Assembly (NCBI GenBank): GCA_964019335.1
Contig: OZ025703.1
Span: 62,001-126,000, forward strand
Reading direction: 5' to 3'
Length of the DNA: 64,000 nucleotides
From: Diplonema japonicum
Taxonomy: Eukaryota; Euglenozoa; Diplonemea; Diplonemida; Diplonemidae
Part shown: positions 19,822 through 30,774 of the stretch, in pieces
How the letters are laid out: every line of letters begins with the position of its first letter
How positions within the stretch are numbered: position 1 is the first letter of the stretch
Translations under genes and position numbers: made by a program
The notes under the pieces: model-generated
The model's input: the letters and a program-made list of their open reading frames with translations, nothing else
Told to the model about the DNA's origin: nothing
Databases searched by the model: none

Positions 19822-22800
19822 ATGTCAAACCCTTTTGCATCGGGAGAAACAGGGGGGAAAAACGCCACTTTTTTCGGAGGCGACACGGAAACAGAATCCA
19901 ACGGCTCGCCGTTTGGGGCGAAGACCGTGACGGAGTTGAAAAACCCGTTTGGAGCGACCACAACACCCATCGATGACAATGCTGCCAACGAAACCCCTAT
20001 AATAGAACGATTCACAGCACCACCTGTCCCTATAGAGAGCACGCCACTTGACACAGGCTCTGACGTGGGATCGGCGGTGACACCTCCTCAAGCTTTAACA
20101 CCACCACCCGTCTTCGCAGATGATGAGCCCGACTACCCCCCAACACCAAGCGACCTGGACCGCTTAGATATCACCTCCGTTAAGATCCCTTTTGAAGACG
20201 ACGATGTGGTAGTCAACACTGACTCCGTGGTTGTGGAGGGGCTTGTGACAATTGTCGGCGAATGCAAGGACATGTGCCCCATGGTGGATTCCGAGCTGAC
20301 ACGGACGCGAAACATCTATTTCGAGACAACAGACAAGGCCCCTAGCGACGTTGACCTCAAACGGGTTGTCAAGTCATACGCGCGATCTGATGCGGGCCGC
20401 CGTGTCGAGCCGCAGCTTATCCGAACCCCACAGTGTCTTTACAAGACCACTCTCTTCCTTCTGCGTGACATCCTCAAGCGTGAGAACGAGCACAAAACCT
20501 GGCTGAACCCCGAAGGCCGCTCCAGCCGTGTTATTAGTTTCATCGAGATCTTCGCCTTCATGCGCGACAGGCTGCGTTGCGTCCGTAACGACTTCATCAT
20601 CCAATCCCACGTCTCGCTGTGGTCCGTCCGCTGCTTGGAGTACACCGTACGTTTCCACATAATGAGCGGGCACCTGCTTTGCGGCCATCCCCTCGAAAAG
20701 GGCTTCGACCCTAAGGGCAACCGTGACATGCTTGACGACGCGCTCATCGACCGTCTGTGGTCATACTACGCTGCGTTCAGGGAGAAGTACAAGGACCCCA
20801 AGACAGACCGCCCTGTCCCTGGCGTGCCTGCGTTGAAGAATATCGCCGAATTCGCAGCTTACCGTCTGCTCTACAAGGAGCTCAGGCAGCACGATGATCA
20901 CAAGAAGTGGCGTGAGTCCACGAACCACAACGCCCCATGGGACGTGCAGGGCAACTCGCACAGGTCCACCGACAACGAACTGGCAGCGCTTGCCGTCATG
21001 CCAGAAGTCATCGAACACCCCCTTGTCCTGTTTTCCATGAAGATCCTCGGGTACTACACCTGTGACGACTGGCCGAGCTTCTTCAAAGCGGTGTCGACGG
21101 CGCCCTACCTGCAAGCGTGCCTTATGGTGAACGTCTTCCCGTTCGTAAGGGTGATGTACATGTCGCAGTTGTGGAGGGGGACAGCAAAGAATGAGGCCTT
21201 GAAGGCGGAAGACCTGCAGAGGAAGCTGCACTTCGAAGAGATGAAGCAACTGGAGAGGTTCCTGAAGGCCATCGAGTTCAAGCTGGAGGTATCTGAAACC
21301 GACGGCACTTTACAAGTGGAGAGCAAGCAGAACAGCAAGAAGTCTGCCCTGCCGCAGTGCGATGGGTGCAAGGCGTATATGATGCGCTGCCCGTCGGAGA
21401 GGGTCGAAGCACGCAGGTGCCACAGATCGCACCTCGCTGTGTGCCTCGGCGAGGGAGAGGTGTGGCCCGACGATCCATCAGCACCCCCTGTTGTAGTAAA
21501 GCAGTTTGTGGCACCTGAGATATCAATCCCCGTGGTGCCACCTGTCATGGTGCTTGAGACGCCAGCCACTGTTGAGTTACCAGGAGAAGACGCAGAACCT
21601 GAGGGCGACAACGAAGAGCCGTGTGAGGAGAAAGCAGAGGAAGCTGCAGTGCTTGAACCTGAGGCTATCAAGCACAGCTCACCTCAGATGACCCTCCCGG
21701 CACCTGCTGAACCGAGTCCTTTAAAGCCTTCTGTCCCGAGCCCCTTGAAGCCTCCTGTGCACCTTCCCGTCCCATCACCTATCAAACCTGAGGTACTCAG
21801 TACACCGGAACGACCGACTGACCTAGCCCCGGAACCAGATTCAGCAGCGGTGACAGAGACTTCTCCTGAAAGTGAATGCCATCCTATGCCGCCACCCAAC
21901 CTCCCCCCGCTTCCTGCACCTGAGCCGGTTGGCTTATCTGGGTCTACCATGACACAGCTTAACGCAGAAGAAGCAGCAAACAGATCCTCGCTTGGTCGTG
22001 AATGTGCAGTGGCGCAGGCAGAGCTGACGAGGGAGTGCACTGAGGGTGCGAGCAAGCTGCGAAGGCTGCGCGACTTCCACGCTGCAGACGGGATGAAGAA
22101 GCTGCTGAAGTTCAGCAGAGATCAGTTCACGAAGGAAACACATAGTCGAGGCTACATGTTGCAGCAGGCGGAGACTCCCGCAGAAGTGCGGATGCAGCTA
22201 TTTCCACAGGTATATAGGAAGAATCTATCAACCATGCACAGTGTCTGATGAATTTACGGCAGCACCAGGACATGAGCCCTGTACTGGCGGCCGTGAGCGC
22301 GGCACCAAAAGGACGCAGCAGCGAGTACAGGGTACTGCTGTGTAGCAAAGTGGACAGAGTGAACGAGAAGATGGCAGCAGACGAGGCGTGGCGGTTCATT
22401 GGCGGCGTCCATGATGCTGTTCATGGGAGCATGTCCTACAAAAACGAAATCGGGCAGCGCGTCAAGTACAGAGTGTGGAGAACAGAGGGCATCGCAAACC
22501 AAACAGTGCAATGCTTCGCCCACACCATGGTCTTCCCAGTGACTGGCGACCCGGCGAGCGCAGCTAGGTACGTTGCTTCCGAGGTGGGGGTTGCAGTGGC
22601 TGCCCAAGCAACGCAAGGCCAGCAACTGCTGGGTGGTGTAATTCTATTGTATTTCAGCGAAATACAGACCGTCCCTTCTTCCTATCTGGCGGCAGCCTGC
22701 GAACAAGCCTTTGAAGAATCCGGCTTGGTATGCAAACCAACATCACCACAACCGACATAGGGCTTCATCTCTGTCTGTGCTGTGAACCTATCGGAGGGCT

Positions 22801-23983
22801 ACACCCGTGAGGACGTGATACGGTCATGGTCCGGCGTGGCACGGCCAAGGGCGCAGCAGGGTAGTAGTGTCCCATTGCATGCTCTTTTGTCAGATGCTGC
22901 ATGCAGCGCGACGTCGATGTTAGGTATGAAGCAGACGAGGAAGATTTAACAAACAAGCAGGCGGCGTGCCAGGATGGGCCCTCACAGAGCATTACGCACC
23001 AGAAGGCAGCAAGGCGGGGTTATCAGTCATGCGGCATGTCAAAAAGATCTGCTCGATAGTGGTATGCCGCGAGGGAATGATGCACAACACTACAGATCGA
23101 CGCTGCTGCGGAAGCGCTGGGGGAGTGTGGGGTGTGCGAGCTGGCAGACAACTCCAACACGATCAAGCACGGGTGGGACGAAGGAATGCAGGAAGTCGTG
23201 GGGTGTGGAAGGGCTGCACCAGACGTAATGAGCGACCTGCTCCGCAGCGAAGCGAACCCCGCAAGCGGAACATCACCATTGGAAGAGCTGTGCTGCCAGG
23301 CACGGGGCGTCTTCGGGGAAGACATCGGCGGCTTGATACAAAGATGCCTAACAGCAGTATCCAGCAAAGGGCAGCACACAGTGCATGGGGTGATGACCCT
23401 GTTGGTGACGATCGTGTTGACAAACATGCAGACCAAGAGGACCATGATGGCGTGTCCTATGTTCACGCTGCCAGTGCTACGCAGATATTTAAACACATGC
23501 ATCCAGAACAGGATGACACCTTTGATCAGAAGTCGGGATGTGCACCACGATTTTGCCGTACTAATGGAGATTCAGCAGAAGCAAGAAGCAGCCCTTGTCG
23601 AGGTTGAGGTAGCCCCCATTCACGTCCCGCCCTCTACACCGGAGCCTTTGTTCGAGAAACTGTCGAGTGCTGTGGACGTGCCGATGGTAGCGATGCAGAA
23701 GAGTGAGGAGGAGACGAAGCAGGCAGTGCTGCCGTCGGGTGTTTTGAAACGTTTGAGAGAGATGGCATCGCCAGCTCTAAACACCACCCCTTCCCTTTCC
23801 CCTGTCCAGCTGTGGGAGCCTTCCAACGACGACATCGACACCCTTATCGATGCGGCCATCCCACGCTCCCCGCCACGTGTTGTGCACGACATCAGCCCGC
23901 CCGCTGTCACCCCCTCCTTTGACGACTTCAGGTCAGACACACTGCAGTACATGAAGAGCAAACGGGTTAAACTAGAGGGGTGA
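19822..23983 (+). CDS. SAC3/GANP-family mRNA export protein
   Basis: Five exons: 19822-22209, 22263-22727, 22761-22923, 22961-23061, 23096-23983 (introns 53, 33, 37 and 34 nt), 1,334 residues. The N-terminus has nucleoporin-like NPF/FG motifs (NPFASG, SPFG, NPFGA). The SAC3/GANP domain (about 146-490) opens with the hallmark GECKDMCP, continues with YARSDAG and RTPQCLYKTTLFLLRDIL, and ends in the alpha-solenoid/winged-helix part around ILGYYTCDDWPSFFKAV. Sac3 is the scaffold of TREX-2, which links transcription to nuclear-pore export. After it come Pro-rich SPLKP repeats (about 635-655), a short helical segment and unrecognised C-terminal exons. Introns 1, 2 and 4 are phase 0 and intron 3 is phase 1; joining them keeps one frame throughout. 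The FG motifs are consistent with a pore-associated role. Confidence 0.82.
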
Positions 23984-24093
23984 CCTTTATCAAAAACCCT
24001 TTTTTTTTTTTATATATATTTATTATGTCTTGTTCTGTTTCTACGTAGCGCGCAACACCAGGTTGGGGTGGGGGGTGGAGGCACTCCGTAACC

Positions 24094-25788
24094 ATGTCCC
24101 TCGAGGAAGTGTTGTCACTGGACGAGGGCGACGAGAGCATCAAGAAAGAGCTCCTGCAAATCATATCACAGCATCTCCTGGAAGAAGGATACGGGACGAC
24201 AGCCCACACGCTACGGGCAGAGGCCATGCTGTACGACACAGCGAGGGAGGGGCGCAAGATGCATGCGAGGAACTTGACGGCGCAGGTTCTTCAGGGTGAC
24301 TGGGAAGAGGTGAACCGGACCTTGTCAAGAAGCATGTTCAAGGGATTCAAAGCCCTGCACTACGCCGTGGCCAAGCAGCAGTTCCTCGAGCAGATCGAGT
24401 GCGGCGATGGGCACAAAGCGTTTAACATCCTGAAAAAACGCTTGAAGCCCTTAGAATCAGAGGCACCTCCTGGGGAGTTTTCATCCCTCACGTACCTCCT
24501 GTCGTGCAAGTCGGTGAAAGACGCACCTGGGAACCACTTCGATGGCTGGCGGGAAGAGTCGGGCAGGCAAAAGCTGGTCGCACGCTTCAAACAGTTCTTC
24601 GAACCTAACCAGGCGCCACTGACGACAACAGGGCCGTCGGCAAGACGTCTCTGGGAGCTCGTTCGCCAGGCGTGCGGGTACCAAGTGATGATGCAGCCGA
24701 AGTGCTCGTTCGAGAAGCCGAACTTCACGACCATCGCAACTGACTACCAGACACCGATATGCCCGAACCTGGAGAAGCTAGTGTTCCGAACCAACACAAG
24801 CATTAAGTGCTGTGAGTGGTTGGGTGACAAGCTGGCTTGCGGTGGCGGCGACGGTACGCTGCACACGTGGGACTTAGACGCAGACGGCTTTGCACCGCAG
24901 AACTTTACCGGCCACGCTGGCAGGATATGGTCCATCTCATCTCTGAATGGCAACAAGGCGGTGACTGGCGGGGCTGACGGGACCGTCAGGATATGGGACT
25001 TGGAACACAGCACGAATCAGTGCTGCCAATCGGCTATTAAAATAGGCGGGGACATCTACACTGTGAACGAGCACCCTGATGGAGTGCACCTGGCGTGTGG
25101 TGGGTTCGACTGTGCTGTCCGGCTGCTGGACGGGGCGAGCGAGAAGGAAATGCAGCTGTTTGTAGGCCACACCAGACCCATCACACATGTGAGATTCAAC
25201 CACTTTGGGAACATGGTTATAACAGGGAGCAAGGATGGGACTGTCAAGTTGTGGGACATCGCGAGCGGCGCATGCTTGCAGACGGTCGGAAAGGTCGAGA
25301 CGGGGGCCGCTGTGAGTTCGGTCGACCTGTCAAAAGACGGTGGGACCCTGTTGGTGGGCTACCAGGTATTTCAGGAAAACATAACCCACAACAACACAAC
25401 ACAGGACTCCTCAAACAGGCTGTGGGACCTTGCAACAGGCTCGGACCCCATCCTAAACCCCACCAGGCTGCAGGGCCATGTTAACACCAGCCGTAACCTG
25501 GTGAAGTCAATATTCGGGCCGGGTAACCTAGTTTTCGGTGGGTCAGAAGACGGCTCCCTCTGCATATGGTCCTACCGAACAGGGACCTTAATGTCCCGTC
25601 TCATCCACTCCTCTTCATCCACACCTGCGGCGGTTTATGACGCGCGGTATGCTAAATAGAAGCAAAGGGAAGATGACAACCACAGTTGGAACCATTCGAA
25701 AGGCCTCCTCGCCACCTGCTCCGACGACCAGTCAGTCCGCGTCTGGTGGCACGACGAAGGCATGCCACACCTGAAAGCAAACTCGTAG
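24094..25788 (+). CDS. LisH-CTLH-WD40 repeat protein (WDR26/Gid7-like architecture)
   Basis: Three exons: 24094-25365, 25405-25646, 25686-25788 (both introns 39 nt), 538 residues. The first intron keeps the frame and lacks a stop, so a naive translation carries 13 extra residues. An LisH motif (about 17-48), then a CTLH segment (FLEQIECGDGHKAFNILKKRL, about 93-113) precede WD40 repeats from about residue 225 (GGADGTVRIWD, GSKDGTVKLWD, GGSEDGSLCIW, CSDDQSVRVWW). This domain order is found in WDR26/Gid7 of the GID/CTLH ubiquitin ligase, in Topless-like repressors and in SMU1. The CTLH segment looks most like WDR26/Gid7, but I cannot choose firmly. The final WD repeat is completed only by exon 3, which supports the splice model. 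Confidence 0.75.
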
Positions 25789-26066
25789 TGAGAGTTTCAT
25801 GTATCTTTTTTATTTTTTATTTTTTTTTTTATTTGCTTTAAATCTTTTTTCGAAAAAAAAAAAGCAGAGAAAAAAAAAGAAAAGAAAAAGGCGATTTTTT
25901 TTTGTTTTTTTTTTTGTTTTGGTTTTTTTTTTCTCTCTCTTTTTTTGACTCGAAACTCATAACACCGCATCACAGTGGGGGGGGGGGGGGGGGGGGCGTC
26001 CTCCTACACGGTCCTCTCATACTTTCCCCCCCCTTTTTTTTTAAACGGAGGGGCTTGCTCATTTAC

Positions 26067-26068
26067 AG
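26067..26068 (+). promoter_or_regulatory. Candidate trans-splice acceptor AG
   Basis: GCTCATTTACAG lies 9 bases before the ATG at 26078, downstream of a C/T-rich tract. The preceding gene ends at 25788, so a spliced-leader acceptor is the simplest reading. Confidence 0.5.
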
Positions 26069-26077
26069 TTCGGGAGA

Positions 26078-28978
26078 ATGCACACGGAAAGGGTGGAGTC
26101 GGTGGATTCTGTGGGCGCGTCGATTATAGCAACGCCGCCACTGCCTGCACCCGGGGCACCCATGCTGAACGGAAAAGAAGACAAAGGCCAGGTATTAGGC
26201 CAAGTGAGCGAAGACACGACACTGGGGGCGAGCAAGAAAGAGAAAAGAAAACGATACGACGGCAGAGAAGAGTCCCCCCCAGCAAGGCACGAAGAAGCAG
26301 TAAAAGCACCAATAGCAGAAGCATGGTGTAGGTGGTTGCTCAACCATAAACGACCTACTGCCACATTCTGGATCACACTGTCATTACTCAGCATCATTGC
26401 AGCGGTACGACTGGTCGACGTCTCGACATTAGATGTTGAAGCTCCTTCAAGCACGTTAGCACGGCAGGCGAAGAAGGCTATCGCGGAGTTCTTCCCCAAC
26501 CTGGAAGAGTCCTCCGCATTCGTCTTCGTCTTCACAAACCAGAACGTCACGCATCATACCGTCCTGTCCCCCGTCCTGAAGGGGTATATTGCTAACTTAA
26601 CTAACGACGTTCGAAACTGGCGGGAGGACCTTTACATCCAATCGATGGACGATTACTATACATTTAAGAGCATGGGTTTGAATTATTTAGCTCAAAAGAT
26701 GCTTTCCACAAATCTCGGGCACACCATTGTGACCATTGCGATCAACGCTGCTGTGAGCGATTCGATAACACGCGATTTCGCAAAGTATCTTGGGTCGTAC
26801 GCTGGCCCTCCTGGGTACAACATGGCGTTGGTGGGTGCTCCTATCTTCGAAGAGGAGGCGCATCGTGGGGCAAAGAACGATCTCGCGCACTTAGTAGGGG
26901 TTGTAATGCCCCTGACACTGCTTGTCATGGCCTTCCTGCTCAGGTCGCTGCGTCTTGTAGTTATCGGTGCTATTAATTTCGGCATTTGTAGCAGCATTTC
27001 ATTCGCGTTCATGTGGTTTTTGCAGTTCGGATTGCCCGTCAACACCACAACCCCTGCATTCCTCATGGCGCTTATCATCGCGACCAGTATTAGTTACACA
27101 CTGATCCTTCTGTCTAGGTACAGGGAAGCCTTGCTCGACAGACGGCGGAACGGGCTTGGCGTCGACGGCAACATCGCAACAAAACAAGCAATCGTCCATG
27201 CGGGGGAGACCGTCATCGTCAGCGGTGTCACGGCCGCCTTTTGCTTCATCGGGTTGGCGATCTACCCAATGGCCACTATTCAGTCATTCGGTGTAGGATG
27301 CGGGCTGACAGTACTGCTCGTTGTCCTCGTGTGTCTTATGATCACACCTTTGACGTTACTAGCGTTTCTACATTTCTGGGAGAAGTCGGTGAAGGAGAAC
27401 CCGAGGTGGGATGCATGGGACAACCTATGGAGCTATAACATCAACAAAATTGCAGGACGCGACCTGTCTAGCTCGCAGCATCACCACCAGTCGGCCGCAG
27501 CTCAAGGGCATGAGGACTATGATTCCGACTGGAACGACTCCTTCCGCGACATCGTGCCTGACAGGATGGCGAGGACACCGTCGCAGAACAACACGGAGCC
27601 AAACACCACACAGCTCATCAAAGACTCCGACGCCGTCGACCGCTACTCGATATGGTACCTGCTAGCTAGCATCACAACAAAGTTCCCTTACAACATCATC
27701 GCTGTCATTGTCGTGACACTTGCACTGCTTCCCATCGATTTGAAATCGACGCAATTTGAAGTCACTGCGGATTCCCTATCACTCGTCCCGTCGGACTCCA
27801 GTGTCCTGCGTGGATACGACCTGCTAGGGAGGGAGTTTGCATACGGTGAGGTGTACCCGTACACAATCCTTGTTAATTCTTCGGACGGGCAGAACATCAC
27901 TGACCCGGAACGGTGGTTCAACGTGTGGGAGTTCTTCTTCTACGAGCTGGCGAACGTTACCTTGGAACGGGACAACTACGACACCGCGGTCATGACAAAA
28001 GGACACGATGGAGCAATGAACAACATCACAAGGATGAAGGAATGCGTCTTCCGCGATCTTCCAGATGCAGGGTGCGCACAGCTGAAATACGCGTGGGCAT
28101 ATGTCGCAGACGATGAAAAGGCAATGTGGTGCAAGTACACCTCACGTATCGCACCCATGACGTCCGAAGGGCGGTCGTGGCTTAAAGCTGCAAGAAAGTT
28201 AGAACCCGAAGGGTTTGAGGTGTTGTACAGCGGTGAACCGGCAGAGGTGATAGACTCCATGAACGGGGTGTACAGCAACTTCGGGTTGATGATTGGTGTA
28301 ACTGGTGTTATGGTGTTCATTATTACGGTTGTGTCCTTTAAAAGTGTTTTGATCCCTTTCCGTGCTGTGTGCACGCGTGCCATCTCCCTTGCCTTTGTGT
28401 ACGGGATGGCCACCATTACGTACCGCGATAACGGCCTGTCGTGGTTGGGCGATAATTTTTCGTCGATCACGAGGGAGATCACCTATACCACAGCGCTTAC
28501 GTGTCTTCCCATTCTCGTTGGGTTGGGGTTGGGTCCTGATTTCTTTTTGATGACGCGTGTGGTGGAGTGCAGGAAGGGAACCAACACTGAGGAGTGCAGG
28601 GAACCTACACGGAGGGCCGTCATCTTAGGTGTAACGAGAACCGGGCATATTATTTCTGCGGCCGGTACTATAATGATCGTTTGTTTTTTAGGGCTTCTGA
28701 CGTTTTCAAAGGTAACTGTGATTCATCAGGTGTGTGTAAATAAAAAAAAAGGGGGGAGGGGTGAGAAAAAATATTCACAGCTTGCGTTTTTCGTGACTCT
28801 TGGGCTTGTCTTTGAGACCTTTGTCACACGTTCTCTTGTCGTCCCAGCGTTTACCACTCTGCTTGGCCTTATTTATGAAGAAGCCAACTGGTGGCCTCTT
28901 GCGCTGACCAATTGGAACACAATAGGGGAGCTGCGAGGCATGTTAACTAAGGGTATCCCAAATGGAGCCAAAAATTAA
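26078..28978 (+). CDS. RND-superfamily membrane protein (Patched/MmpL-like)
   Basis: Two exons: 26078-28729 and 28781-28978 (51-nt intron, frame-preserving and stop-free), 949 residues. After a soluble N-terminus comes the RND plan: TM1 (about 94-112), a large lumenal/extracellular loop, TM2-6 (about 270-428), a cytosolic linker, TM7 (about 534-555), a second loop, and TM8-12 (about 735-925). The first-half TM4 motif reads ATSISYTLILLSRYRE, related to the MmpL/Patched GxxxDY...RYRE motif but with Ser where the proton-relay Asp is expected. The second half retains GLGLGPDFFLMTRVVE with Asp. Members move lipids or sterols by proton or sodium coupling. Substrate is unknown. The last exon supplies the final membrane helices. 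Confidence 0.82.
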   Translation: MHTERVESVDSVGASIIATPPLPAPGAPMLNGKEDKGQVLGQVSEDTTLGASKKEKRKRYDGREESPPARHEEAVKAPIAEAWCRWLLNHKRPTATFWITLSLLSIIAAVRLVDVSTLDVEAPSSTLARQAKKAIAEFFPNLEESSAFVFVFTNQNVTHHTVLSPVLKGYIANLTNDVRNWREDLYIQSMDDYYTFKSMGLNYLAQKMLSTNLGHTIVTIAINAAVSDSITRDFAKYLGSYAGPPGYNMALVGAPIFEEEAHRGAKNDLAHLVGVVMPLTLLVMAFLLRSLRLVVIGAINFGICSSISFAFMWFLQFGLPVNTTTPAFLMALIIATSISYTLILLSRYREALLDRRRNGLGVDGNIATKQAIVHAGETVIVSGVTAAFCFIGLAIYPMATIQSFGVGCGLTVLLVVLVCLMITPLTLLAFLHFWEKSVKENPRWDAWDNLWSYNINKIAGRDLSSSQHHHQSAAAQGHEDYDSDWNDSFRDIVPDRMARTPSQNNTEPNTTQLIKDSDAVDRYSIWYLLASITTKFPYNIIAVIVVTLALLPIDLKSTQFEVTADSLSLVPSDSSVLRGYDLLGREFAYGEVYPYTILVNSSDGQNITDPERWFNVWEFFFYELANVTLERDNYDTAVMTKGHDGAMNNITRMKECVFRDLPDAGCAQLKYAWAYVADDEKAMWCKYTSRIAPMTSEGRSWLKAARKLEPEGFEVLYSGEPAEVIDSMNGVYSNFGLMIGVTGVMVFIITVVSFKSVLIPFRAVCTRAISLAFVYGMATITYRDNGLSWLGDNFSSITREITYTTALTCLPILVGLGLGPDFFLMTRVVECRKGTNTEECREPTRRAVILGVTRTGHIISAAGTIMIVCFLGLLTFSKVTVIHQVCVNKKKGGRGEKKYSQLAFFVTLGLVFETFVTRSLVVPAFTTLLGLIYEEANWWPLALTNWNTIGELRGMLTKGIPNGAKN

Positions 28979-30132
28979 TTTTTTTTTTTTTCCTTACTCA
29001 ATCTGTGTTCCTTTTTTTTTTTTTTTTTTTTTCTTTTTTTTTTTCTTTTTTTGAGAAGCCAATGGACGTGGCCAGGTTTCACGAACCAAGGCCGTTCTGC
29101 CAGCTAAAATCGATAGGTGCACCCAAAAGACTTAAAAGGCAACTAAAGACATTCTTTTTTTCCCCTTCTTTTTTTTTTTTTTTTAAAAGGTGGTGGGGAT
29201 AACATGAAAATATAAGAAAAACATCAGATGTGTTGTTCGCTGTTGACCTCCTCGTCGGTCATCACCGGTAGCGCCCGAGTGGAAGAACATAATGCAGATG
29301 CTCAGGGTGACGAACAGGCAGCAAACTGCACGAGCGCAGAATCTTGGTTACCCGGGACGCCCCGGCTGGGGTTGAGCTGTACACCGCACGCATTAAGGAC
29401 ACGACGCGGAACGCAGAAGAAGCTACAACTCGGCCGGCGCGCCCCCTGTAATCAAGTAGACAGTTCTTGTGCAGGGCGCCGCCAACACCGGCCTCCTTTA
29501 ACTCATATATTTTTTTTTTTTTCGCTCCCTCCTCCCCGTCGTTTCGCCCCTTTAAAAAAAATGAGGGGGGTGACATGGGGGAAGAAGAAATAAAAGTTTA
29601 AAAAAAGAAAAAAAAATAATAATAAAAAAAAAAACCGTAATCTTTCCTCTTTTTGTTTTGTTTCTTGTTGTCCGTGCGCCAGTGTCCTTTCTTTTTATCC
29701 CCCCTTGGCGGGTTTTCTTTTTCTTCTTTTTTTTTCTTCTTCCGGCACAAACAACGGCCTAGGTCCTACTCTTTTTCCTTTCTCTCTTTTCTTCTTCTTT
29801 TTTTTTTTATCTTCTTCCCTTGGCGGGGTATAGGCATTGCTGACCCCCCAAAATCACAGTGAGTTTCGTTTTTTTTTCTCTTTTTTTTTGCTGTTATGTT
29901 GTGGGCGTTAAAAAAAAAAATATTCAGCCTGGCAACCCTTATATAAAGAGCCCCCTCCCCCAAAGGGGTGCTGAAAAGGAGTTTAGAATAGTTAAAACTG
30001 GGGATTCTTTTTTTTTTTTTTTTCTTTCATATGTTTAGTTTCTGCTCTCACCCTCATGTTTTTTTTTTTCATTGGGAAAAAAAAAAAAAAAAAAAAAAAA
30101 AATGAAAGGTAAATCACAAATAAATAAATAAA
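28979..30132. other. Intergenic spacer with a conserved non-coding repeat
   Basis: T- and A-rich throughout, apart from the 335-base sequence at 29188-29522 that recurs at 37244-37575. No protein gene is supported. Confidence 0.6.
29188..29522 (+). repeat. ~330-bp non-coding repeat, copy 1 (ncRNA gene or SINE candidate)
   Basis: About 97% identical to 37244-37575, from AGGTGGTGGGGATAACATG to a T run. The roughly eight differences are mostly non-synonymous in the longest frame and include an indel that breaks it, so it is not protein-coding. It is GC-rich against a T/A-rich background. A GCGCCC...GGGCGC stem near the 3' end is followed by a T run like a Pol III terminator. It may be a small RNA gene or a retroposon; I recognise no known RNA. 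Confidence 0.6.
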
Positions 30133-30432
30133 ATGTTCCGTGCCACTAGGTCCGCTTTCGTGAAGTTCACACCCCTGAACAAGCAGGTGCTGCTTGAGAG
30201 GGTTGCCCCTGCAGCCACCACCCAGGCCGGCATCATGATCCCGCAGGCCGCGCAGGCGAAGGCGAACGAGGCGAAAATCGTCGCTGTTGCCCCCGAGACC
30301 AAGGACTGGGCAGCCACTGTGAAGGTGGGCGACATGGTCCTCCTGAGGGAGTGGGGTGGTCAGACCGTGAAGGTCGACGGTACCGAATACACCCTTATGA
30401 GGGAGGATGACATCCTTGGTGTCCTCAACTGA
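30133..30432 (+). CDS. Mitochondrial chaperonin 10 (Hsp10/GroES family)
   Basis: 99 residues, the usual length for Cpn10. FTPLNKQVLLERV, the mobile-loop region (TTQAGIMIPQAAQ), the VKVGDMVLLREWGG segment and the C-terminal REDDILGVL are all characteristic. Cpn10 caps the Cpn60 ring and assists folding in mitochondria. The basic, hydroxylated N-terminus (MFRATRSAF) fits matrix import, as in animal Cpn10, whose targeting sequence is not cleaved. The ATG follows an AAATAAAT-rich leader. No intron. Codon use is strongly G/C-ending, as expected for a highly expressed gene. Confidence 0.93.
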   Translation: MFRATRSAFVKFTPLNKQVLLERVAPAATTQAGIMIPQAAQAKANEAKIVAVAPETKDWAATVKVGDMVLLREWGGQTVKVDGTEYTLMREDDILGVLN

Positions 30433-30774
30433 GTTTGAGGGAGTAGTTAATTAGTGTTTTTTTTTTTTTTTTTCCATAGTACCTTCTCTTTTTTTTTTCT
30501 TTTCGCAGATTGGAATTTTTTTTTTTTCCCCTTCCCCCCCACTTCCACGGAGTAATAAACAAGGTTGGCAAGCGGTGATGTGAGAGAGGGGATTCCCATC
30601 TGCGTCAAATCAACAGAGAGAGTCATTTTTTTTTTCTTCTTCTTTTCATCTCTCTCTCTTTTTTTTTTCTTTTTTTTTTCTTCCTTTTCATTTTTCTTTT
30701 TGTTTCATTTCATTTTCTTGACCCTTCTTATTTAAAAAAAAAAAAGAAAAAAGAAAAAGGAAAAGGGCAGAAAA
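30433..30774. other. Intergenic spacer
   Basis: T/C-rich tracts then an A-rich leader before the next ATG. No gene seen. The long pyrimidine stretch at 30620-30730 followed by GGGCAG could serve as a splice-acceptor region for the next gene. Confidence 0.5.

Noticed and set aside
22248-22760. Separate small gene after the SAC3 frame
   Set aside because: A 53-nt GT-AG intron joins it in phase to the SAC3 exon, and further introns carry the frame to 23983.
29228-29593. 121-codon open frame in the non-coding repeat
   Set aside because: Compared with the second copy, most substitutions change residues and an indel breaks the frame, so it is not under coding constraint.
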